Made by a program: the position numbers and the translations under genes. From CALARM01 sp964431735 (lineage in GTDB: Bacteria > Vulcanimicrobiota > SpSt-956 > JAKJGF01), in NCBI GenBank assembly GCA_964431735.1, contig CAYSLJ010000178.1, forward strand, positions 1-13,954: 13,954 nt of DNA. Direction: 5' to 3'. Below are positions 5,750 through 11,323 of this stretch, piece by piece. Position 1 is the stretch's first letter. Every line of letters begins with the position of its first letter. Under the pieces are notes generated by a model. That model made no database searches, was not told the DNA's origin, and saw only the letters and a list, made by a program, of their open reading frames with translations.

Positions 5750-5804
5750 GAAAGGCCATTACCGGATATGAGGATAACATAATAAAAATTCCTATACTTT
5801 TTAA

Positions 5805-6077
5805 TTATACAAGTCCTGCCACACCTGATTTTACCTTGTTCTTTGAAGAAGCACTTTTACTTTTATCCTCTTTCTTATCTCCTGCTTCCTCTGCCTCTTC
5901 CGAACCCAGTTTGTCTATGCCTATCTCAGGTGGTCCCTTTAATTCTACTTTTAAATCATCGGCTGTAATACGTTCACCTTCATTTTTACCTCCGCCGGAT
6001 TTCTCAGACTTTTCTGACTGTTTGGGTTTTTGCTGTTTTTGTGCATGTTTTGAAGTAGAACTTTTTATAGTGCTCAT
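5805..6077 (-). CDS. small charged, disordered protein (90 aa)
   Basis: The protein is rich in Lys, Ser, Glu and Gln, with low-complexity ends: HAQKQQKPKQSEKSEKSGGG at residues 10-29 and a Lys/Glu/Ser tail at about 64-85. One ordered-looking segment lies between them (ERITADDLKVELKGPPEIGI, about 35-54). It has no signal peptide, membrane segment or cysteine. I do not recognise it. It is likely soluble and intrinsically disordered, perhaps binding protein or nucleic acid. Translation is well supported by AAGGAGGG (6084-6091), six bases before the ATG, which is why I prefer it over the plus-strand frame at 5701-6093. That frame is Phe/Ser/Pro-rich and lacks a ribosome binding site. An 11-bp tandem repeat lies upstream, in the gap to rocD. 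Confidence 0.7.
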   Translation of the reverse strand: MSTIKSSTSKHAQKQQKPKQSEKSEKSGGGKNEGERITADDLKVELKGPPEIGIDKLGSEEAEEAGDKKEDKSKSASSKNKVKSGVAGLV

Positions 6078-6167
6078 TATAGACCCTCCTTAAAAGATTT
6101 TTCTTTATTCTGATGTTATATATTAAAAAATTTCACAATATTCCTGACTATAATCGTACCTTACAGG

Positions 6168-6200
6168 CCTTAAATATTCCTTAAATATTCCTTAAATATG
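6168..6200 (-). repeat. 11-bp tandem repeat, three units
   Basis: On the minus strand the unit AATATTTAAGG occurs three times in direct tandem (the first has CAT for AAT), with a shorter fourth relic running into the rocD stop codon. The 11-bp period is about one helical turn. It lies between rocD and the 90-residue gene, 90 bp upstream of the latter's start. Confidence 0.6.
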
Positions 6201-6208
6201 TCTTAAAT

Positions 6209-7411
6209 CTATTTAAGAACTTTTTCTATTCTCTCCATTGCCCAGTCAATATCTTCTTTTGTTATTACAAGAGGCGGGGCGAGCCTTATAACCTGGTGAT
6301 GAGTTTCTTTTGCCAGGATCCCCTCTTCTTTAAGAGCTTCACAGAAAGGTCTTGCTGTTCCTGACTCTTTTTTTATTTCTATGCCTATCATCAGGCCTTT
6401 TCCCCTTATTTCCCGGACACTGGGACTGTTTATATCTCTCAATCTCTTTACAAAATAATTACCCAGTTCAAAAGATTTACCGGGCAGATCTTCTCCTGTT
6501 ATTACTTCCAGTGAAGCAATTGCCACTGCACATGCAAGAGGATTTCCTCCGAAGGTAGAGCCATGATCGCCCGGTGTAAATACATCCATAATATCTTTGC
6601 CTGCCAGTATGGCAGAAACCGGATAAAGTCCTCCTCCGAGAGCCTTACCTACTATCAGTATATCAGGCTTTACTCCTTCATGATCACAACAAAAAAGCTT
6701 ACCTGTTCTTCCGAACCCTGTTTGTATTTCGTCTGCTATATAAAGAACATTATGTTTTTTGCAGATGTCAAAGGTTTTTTTCAAGTAACCTTCATCAGGT
6801 ATAAGAACTCCTCCTTCACCCTGAATTGGTTCGAACAAAAAACCTGCAGTATTTTTATTAATAGCTTTCTCCAGAGCTTCAGGATTATTATAAGGTATAA
6901 CGGTAAAACCGGGAGCAAAAGGGCCAAATCCTTCCCTGTACTGTTTTTCCGTCGAAAAACCGACTATTGCAGTGGTACGGCCATGGAAATTATTTTCTAC
7001 CACTATAATCTCTGCCCTGTCATGTTCAATATGTTTTTTAAGATAACCCCATTTACGGGCTGCTTTTATAGCAGTCTCTACCGCTTCTCCGCCAGTATTC
7101 ATAGGAAGAACTTTATCCATTCCGGTAATAGAACAGAATTTCTTAAAAAATTTCCCCATAACTTCATTATGAAAAGCCCTTGATGTTAGAGTAACCTTAT
7201 CCAATTGCTCTTTAAGAGCATTAACAATTTTCTTATGCCTGTGTCCCTGATTTAAAGCAGAATAGGCACTTAACATATCTAAATATTTTCTACCTTCTAT
7301 ATCCCATACCCATACACCTTCCCCTTTAGATATTACTACAGGGAGAGGATGATAATTATGAGCACCGTAATGTTCAGCTTCTTCTATATATTCTTTTGTT
7401 AAATGTGTCAA
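6209..7411 (-). CDS. rocD: ornithine--oxo-acid aminotransferase
   Basis: This is a class III, fold-type I PLP aminotransferase. It converts L-ornithine and 2-oxoglutarate to glutamate-5-semialdehyde and glutamate in cytoplasmic arginine/ornithine-proline metabolism. Family signatures are SAYSALNQGHRH (residues 48-59), PMNTGGEAVETAIKAARKW (103-121), FEPIQGEGGV (193-202), ADEIQTGFGRTGKLF (226-240, with Asp227 contacting the PLP ring nitrogen), and Lys256 in GKALGGGLYPVSA, the Schiff-base lysine. The length of 400 residues is normal and nothing looks damaged. The start is TTG at 7411, preceded by AAAGGAG with nine bases between. An in-frame TGA lies three codons upstream, so no longer start is possible. 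No arginase or proline gene is adjacent. The long leader region to the right holds a foldback element and the GTTAAY boxes. Confidence 0.95.
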   Translation of the reverse strand: MTHLTKEYIEEAEHYGAHNYHPLPVVISKGEGVWVWDIEGRKYLDMLSAYSALNQGHRHKKIVNALKEQLDKVTLTSRAFHNEVMGKFFKKFCSITGMDKVLPMNTGGEAVETAIKAARKWGYLKKHIEHDRAEIIVVENNFHGRTTAIVGFSTEKQYREGFGPFAPGFTVIPYNNPEALEKAINKNTAGFLFEPIQGEGGVLIPDEGYLKKTFDICKKHNVLYIADEIQTGFGRTGKLFCCDHEGVKPDILIVGKALGGGLYPVSAILAGKDIMDVFTPGDHGSTFGGNPLACAVAIASLEVITGEDLPGKSFELGNYFVKRLRDINSPSVREIRGKGLMIGIEIKKESGTARPFCEALKEEGILAKETHHQVIRLAPPLVITKEDIDWAMERIEKVLK

Positions 7412-7540
7412 ACAAATTCACTCCTTTGTTTATTTTAATTTATAACATGTAAATTCCAGGGTTGACTGATTACTCTTACATACCTGTCTTCGTGTTAGAA
7501 ATTCTACCTGCAAAAGATAATTCCTCTATAAACAAAGAAA

Positions 7541-7559
7541 TTCCGCCCTTACAGCGGAA
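7541..7559 (-). other. short hairpin in the rocD leader
   Basis: TTCCGC and GCGGAA form a six-bp stem with a seven-base loop. On the minus strand it is followed by TTTCTTTGTTTAT, so it could act as a weak intrinsic terminator or attenuator about 130 bases before rocD. The stem is short, and this may be chance. Confidence 0.3.
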
Positions 7560-7633
7560 CCTATATAAAAAGCATTCAGCTCTTAGCAGACATCATTTAG
7601 AATATTACATAACCTCATTATATCCTTCACTTA

Positions 7634-7716
7634 TACTGAGGTGAGCATAAATAATACATATATGCTCTCATGACGGGAGGAAAACTTTTATTACATACTT
7701 ATGCTCAGGTCAGTAA
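7634..7716 (-). mobile_element. foldback (MITE-like) element copy C
   Basis: This complete 83-bp copy is in reverse orientation. Its ends are TACTGAGGTGAGCATAAAT on the plus strand and TACTGACCTGAGCATAAGT on the minus strand, a near-perfect terminal inverted repeat. The centre has the CTCCCG block and a single heptamer, CGTCATG (plus-strand CATGACG, 7669-7675), followed by AGAG. An inner hairpin is formed by GAGCATA (7643-7649) and TATGCTC (7661-7667). It encodes no protein, so any movement would depend on enzymes acting in trans. Confidence 0.75.
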
Positions 7717-7786
7717 CATTAATTACATATAAACATTCCCCGTCTTTTCCCTTTTTATAAATACATTTTCTATCTGACCTTTATTT

Positions 7787-7872
7787 ATTATACTATAAAA
7801 ACAATAAATATTTGTTAACATTTTGTTAACAATATTAAAAAAATGTTAATTTATTGTTAATATTTTGTTAAC
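7787..7872 (-). promoter_or_regulatory. candidate control region with five GTTAAY boxes
   Basis: GTTAAC or GTTAAT begins at 7814, 7825, 7845, 7856 and 7867, so the spacings are 11, 20, 11 and 11 bp and the boxes lie mostly on one face of the helix. A TATAAT for the minus strand lies at 7787-7792, and the boxes would cover its -35 region and upstream. This looks like multiple sites for one regulator, or curved A/T-rich DNA, acting on rocD. No good -35 hexamer is visible. Confidence 0.45.
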
Positions 7873-7937
7873 AAAAAAAATAGTAAATTGCAATTATGTT
7901 TGATTTCTACTAGGGGCATATCAAGGTCATTAAGAAC

Positions 7938-10490
7938 TTACTCAGCAGGTGCTGCTGTACCGGGTGTTGGAGATAATAATTTTTCTACAATTTTTTCAGC
8001 AGAGTTTCCCATAATTTCTCCTATACTTGCAGCTGCTTCACTTCTGGTAACAGGAGCCCGGGGATAAAGTTTCTTTATTCTACCAAAGGTTCTGTTCAGG
8101 ACAGGAAAACCCGTTGCCATATCTTTATAAAATGATACAAGATAAGATTTATTTATATTATCTGGATCTCTGAAGTAATTCTGTAAATCAGGAAAAAATT
8201 TTGCATTGTCTATATTTCTCATATCGGTATATTGTATATTATATTCAAAACTGCATCTTATCATCATCAATTCTTCCCTTGTAAGTTCCTTATCAGGTTC
8301 AAAATGGGTTCCGTCTATACCTATAATATAACCTCTGTCATGAAGAAACTGAATATAAATAAAATCAATGTAATCAGGCTGCACATCATCATAATAATTT
8401 TTAGACAGATTGGCCATAGATTTAGTAATTTCCTGGTCAGGACATAAAATATCTGCAGTTGTCACAAACCATCGAACATACTGACCTCTCGTAATTTTAT
8501 CATAAGGTTTGAATTTATTACCTTCTATGTCTTTAAATATACCAAGTCTCTGCAGGGCAATTATATAATCTTTTGCAAAATTATCGTTTATATCAACAAA
8601 AGAAACCTTCGATATAACAACAGGAGTAGGAACTGCCGCAATGGTAGGGACAGATGTTGGCGTCATAAGGGTATCCGGTGTTACTTCAGGGCTTTCAATT
8701 GCCACAGGAGTAGCAGGGATTTCAGTAGGCTCATCAGGAGTGGCTACAACTGCTACCTCCGTAGGTTTCGGAGGATGGGATACAATATTTCTCACAATAG
8801 GATAAACATAAGTACCTATAACACTCAGCAGAACTATTATAAATATTATTCCCACACCTGTAATAAGAACAGGATAAATTGTAGTTTTCTTATCAGGAGA
8901 TTTAACCAGCTTTTCTAGTTCAGTTTGTTTATGGGTACAGTCAGGACAATCGCCTGAAGGAGATAATTTAGAACCGCATACAGAGCATGCAACGGCCTTT
9001 ACTTCTTCTACAGAAGATTTTTTTATTCCGATTTTTTTCTCTTCTTTAAATTTTGTTACAGGTGGTGGTGGTGTAGAAACCCTGCTTTCTTCTATTCTCT
9101 GTTTCGGAGCAGTTTCCCAGTGACTCTTCTTCCTTACAGGCTTTGGTTTTTCTTCTTCTGCACTTTCCGGCGGCACGATTTCATCGGGCACAGAATCCTC
9201 TTTTTCTGTATCCCTGCGATTTTTTTTTTGTTGAGGTACCCGATATGTGTCGTCTGTATCAAATATCTCATCACATATCCTGCATTTTACTGCTGTTACA
9301 GGATTTTTTTCGCCGCAGAGCAGACATTCCCTATGCAGATCACCTGTAACAATAGATTTTTTCACAGACTCTTTAAGAGTCATAGTTTCTTTCGGTGCTA
9401 TGGAAGGCATTTCAGCTTTCGGATGTTCCCTGTCCTTAAGTTCTTCACAGCACAGTTTGCAATAAGCAGCAGAAAGAGGGTTTTTCTCACCGCACAGGGG
9501 GCATAATTTATAATTTTCTTCTCTCCCTGCCGTACTAGAAGGTCGACTGCTGAAAGGTCTTGTATCTCTGGATTGTAATGCAGGGGAAGAATCCATTACG
9601 GGTACAGAAGATGGGCCGGAAAGTATCTTACTTGGAGTGAGAAGGCTTCCTCTTTTTTGGGCTATATCCTGAGACATATCTCCGGTAGGCATGGAAAATC
9701 CGGAAGATGATTTTTCATCGTCAAATATTTCATGGCAGACTCTGCATTTAACAGCATTCATCGGATTTCTTTCACCGCACAAAAGACATTCTCTCTGAAG
9801 ATCTCCTGTAACAACAGATTTTTCCACACCTCCTCTTACTGTGCCCGGTTTATCAGGATAAGGTCCTCTGGAGGAAGCAGTTCTGGTATCATCAGAATAA
9901 GGTGCTTTCGGGAAAGCACCTCTGGTGGCAGGAGAAATTTTCATTACTTCTCCGCATGCTGAACATTTGATAGAGGAAGAGTTATTGATTTCTCCGCAAA
10001 AAGGACATTCTTTACCGTAAGGAGAAGGAGATTTTTTTTCCATGGTATCGGCAAAAACATTACCACAGAAAGGACAGATACCGTCTTCAATGCTCAGAAG
10101 CTGCTCACCACAGCAATTACATCTCTCTACAACAGGAGTTTGATCGTCATAGGGAAAAAAATCATCTCCAACAGGAGGTAATCTATAGGTACTGAAGCCA
10201 CTCTGCACTTCATTTGTATCCACCGGTTCAGAAGGTGTCTTATAACCGGTCTGTCTTTGAAGTGCTCCAGGTCTGCTCTGTCTGGTATCGGAAGAAACCA
10301 GAGACTCTCCGCAATAATCACACACAGTAGCATTAATATCCAGATTTTCTCCGCAGAACATACATGGTTTTGTCTGAGGAGAACTATTATCCAGAAATTC
10401 CTGACAGAATCTGCATTTTACGGCACTGGCCATTATAGCTTCACCGCAAAAAGGACATTGTTTCATTGAATTATTATATCTGCCATTCAT
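7938..10490 (-). CDS. eight-zinc-ribbon, single-TM, triple-SLH envelope protein
   Basis: An 850-residue type II membrane protein with an unusual layout. The N-terminal 520 residues carry eight four-cysteine zinc ribbons. Their first cysteines are at 12, 43, 124, 162, 235, 330, 389 and 502, each with CxxC-(9-11)-CxxC spacing. Pro/Ser-rich linkers separate them. Ribbons 5 and 7 lie in near-identical units (VTGDLQRECLLCGERNPMN and VTGDLHRECLLCGEKNPVT), which shows internal duplication. A transmembrane helix follows (about 537-564, VLITGVGIIFIIVLLSVIG), then a Pro/Thr/Val stalk (573-626) and three S-layer-homology domains (about 629-680, 698-750 and 764-828). SLH domains bind cell-wall polymers, so the C-terminus should be outside and the ribbons in the cytoplasm; this topology is inferred. 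The start at 10490 lacks a close ribosome binding site (AGGGAAC is over 20 bases upstream); Met9 is an alternative. The gene has its own promoter. Confidence 0.9.
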   Translation of the reverse strand: MNGRYNNSMKQCPFCGEAIMASAVKCRFCQEFLDNSSPQTKPCMFCGENLDINATVCDYCGESLVSSDTRQSRPGALQRQTGYKTPSEPVDTNEVQSGFSTYRLPPVGDDFFPYDDQTPVVERCNCCGEQLLSIEDGICPFCGNVFADTMEKKSPSPYGKECPFCGEINNSSSIKCSACGEVMKISPATRGAFPKAPYSDDTRTASSRGPYPDKPGTVRGGVEKSVVTGDLQRECLLCGERNPMNAVKCRVCHEIFDDEKSSSGFSMPTGDMSQDIAQKRGSLLTPSKILSGPSSVPVMDSSPALQSRDTRPFSSRPSSTAGREENYKLCPLCGEKNPLSAAYCKLCCEELKDREHPKAEMPSIAPKETMTLKESVKKSIVTGDLHRECLLCGEKNPVTAVKCRICDEIFDTDDTYRVPQQKKNRRDTEKEDSVPDEIVPPESAEEEKPKPVRKKSHWETAPKQRIEESRVSTPPPPVTKFKEEKKIGIKKSSVEEVKAVACSVCGSKLSPSGDCPDCTHKQTELEKLVKSPDKKTTIYPVLITGVGIIFIIVLLSVIGTYVYPIVRNIVSHPPKPTEVAVVATPDEPTEIPATPVAIESPEVTPDTLMTPTSVPTIAAVPTPVVISKVSFVDINDNFAKDYIIALQRLGIFKDIEGNKFKPYDKITRGQYVRWFVTTADILCPDQEITKSMANLSKNYYDDVQPDYIDFIYIQFLHDRGYIIGIDGTHFEPDKELTREELMMIRCSFEYNIQYTDMRNIDNAKFFPDLQNYFRDPDNINKSYLVSFYKDMATGFPVLNRTFGRIKKLYPRAPVTRSEAAASIGEIMGNSAEKIVEKLLSPTPGTAAPAE

Positions 10491-10529
10491 TTTTTATCTA
10501 TACTATGTTCCCTATAAAAATTTCTTTAT

Positions 10530-10558
10530 ATTATACCATAATAATTAAATTTATTAAA
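10530..10558 (-). promoter_or_regulatory. extended -10 promoter of the zinc-ribbon/SLH gene
   Basis: On the minus strand, TGG-TATAAT (10530-10538) is an extended -10. A poor TTTAAT -35 (10553-10558) stands 17 bp upstream. Transcription would begin about 30-35 bases before the ATG at 10490, so this gene can be expressed apart from the secreted-protein gene that ends at 10578. Confidence 0.5.
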
Positions 10559-10577
10559 TATTTTTTAAATATTGCCT

Positions 10578-11243
10578 TTAAAAATCAATAGAGTCTATAT
10601 CAATTGAAGGTATATCATAAATAACCGGTGATGTAACCTGCGGTACAAAGCCGTAAGAACCGAAATAATAGCCGGGTGTATATCCTGGAGGATAATAATA
10701 TCCCCGACCGCGATTGGTAGAATAGATACCTGTGTATAGAGAAGAATAGTAAGGATCAGAATGAAGGGAACGATTATTTTTATCAGGCAAATTGCCATGA
10801 GAATTGCTATCAGAAGGTTTATAGCTATAGGCAGGATCAACTTTAAAATCTCTGTCTGTTCTTATCCTTACTATATCTTTACTGTAAATAGGATTATAGG
10901 TATATCTGATACCGAGTGATTTTAAAACAGAAAGGAGAGGCAGACAGAGAATATCTTTTGTTCCCAGTTTAAGTGTACCTCCGTAAGGAGCATAGCTCTT
11001 AATCTGATCATCTGAAAGCTTAAAAGAGGTTGAAAAAAAAGTTGAATCTACATATAAAACATCACCCTGTTTTACGGCAGTAACATTTACTTGATTGTTA
11101 TCTAAAGCCATATCTATCTGATCCTGTTCCAGAATATTAATGGGATCGAGAGTTATAGGTTTTAGATCTCCTGCTTTCACCTGTATCAGACATGTGTATA
11201 ATATCAGGAGTATGAATAAAATGTTTAACATTGGTCTTAACAT
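10578..11243 (-). CDS. secreted protein with stalk-like domain and Tyr/Gly-rich tail (221 aa)
   Basis: A signal peptide (residues 1-24, NILFILLILYTCLIQVKA, probable cleavage after Ala24) is followed by a domain of about 100 residues. It resembles the copper-amine-oxidase-N-terminal-like stalk domain common in exported Gram-positive proteins, with ILCLPLLSVLKSLGIRYTYN (98-117) matching the usual pattern of a Leu-rich helix followed by a Gly and beta strand. The match is moderate. Residues 135-200 are low complexity, rich in Tyr, Pro, Gly, Ser and Asn (RGRGYYYPPGYTPGYYFGSY, 178-197), and could be an adhesive or wall-contacting tail. I chose ATG 11243 because AAGGAGGG (11252-11259) is eight bases upstream and the signal peptide starts there. 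The longer frame to 11303 would translate a heptamer DNA repeat. The neighbours on both sides are also envelope or exported proteins. Confidence 0.75.
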   Translation of the reverse strand: MLRPMLNILFILLILYTCLIQVKAGDLKPITLDPINILEQDQIDMALDNNQVNVTAVKQGDVLYVDSTFFSTSFKLSDDQIKSYAPYGGTLKLGTKDILCLPLLSVLKSLGIRYTYNPIYSKDIVRIRTDRDFKVDPAYSYKPSDSNSHGNLPDKNNRSLHSDPYYSSLYTGIYSTNRGRGYYYPPGYTPGYYFGSYGFVPQVTSPVIYDIPSIDIDSIDF

Positions 11244-11266
11244 ATTGCTTACCCTCCTTATATAAT

Positions 11267-11294
11267 CGTTACGCGTAACGCGTAACGCGTAACG
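11267..11294. repeat. stand-alone CGTNACG heptamer array
   Basis: CGTTACG followed by three CGTAACG units in perfect 7-bp tandem, then CGAGAT. The same heptamer type forms the centre of the foldback elements, but here the inverted ends are missing. The array lies 29 bp beyond the ankyrin-gene stop and 23 bp upstream of the start of the secreted-protein gene. Read in frame it yields the artefactual peptide YALRVTR. Confidence 0.75.
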
Positions 11295-11308
11295 CGAGAT
11301 CATAACAG

Positions 11309-11321
11309 TGACATGATGTCA
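11309..11321. other. 13-bp palindrome after the ankyrin gene
   Basis: TGACAT-G-ATGTCA lies two bases beyond the TAG stop of the ankyrin gene. The one-base centre is too tight for a normal RNA hairpin loop unless the inner pairs open, so a protein-binding site is as likely as part of a terminator. No T-run follows. Confidence 0.35.
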
Positions 11322-11323
11322 GA

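Larger units (their letters stand above)
7412..7937. other. 526-bp intergenic stretch upstream of rocD
   Basis: No supported gene lies here. An open frame at 7462-7644 lacks a ribosome binding site and runs into a repeat. In order, the stretch contains a small inverted repeat (7541-7559), a complete foldback element (7634-7716), a minus-strand -10 hexamer TATAAT (7787-7792), and an AT-rich block with five phased GTTAAC/GTTAAT boxes (7814-7872). If the -10 is used, rocD has a leader of about 370 nt that includes the element. Confidence 0.5.

Noticed and set aside
5701..6093. Plus-strand 130-codon open frame
   Set aside because: It lies opposite the 90-residue gene that has a strong ribosome binding site. 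It has none itself, and its Phe/Ser/Pro-rich product is the mirror of a Lys/Glu/Ser-rich protein. Its start resembles the zinc-ribbon gene only because of an inverted repeat.
6563..7183. Plus-strand 206-codon open frame
   Set aside because: Antisense to rocD, whose full set of catalytic motifs leaves no doubt. The product is a Phe/Tyr/Ile-rich shadow.
7462..7644. Plus-strand 60-codon open frame upstream of rocD
   Set aside because: No ribosome binding site, no recognisable sequence, and it ends inside foldback element C.
7801..7880. Replication origin with iterons
   Set aside because: The GTTAAY boxes in AT-rich DNA recall iterons, but there is no dnaA or rep gene and no TTATCCACA-type box nearby.
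11267..11294. CRISPR-like array
   Set aside because: The heptamers are directly adjacent with no spacers, and no cas gene is near.
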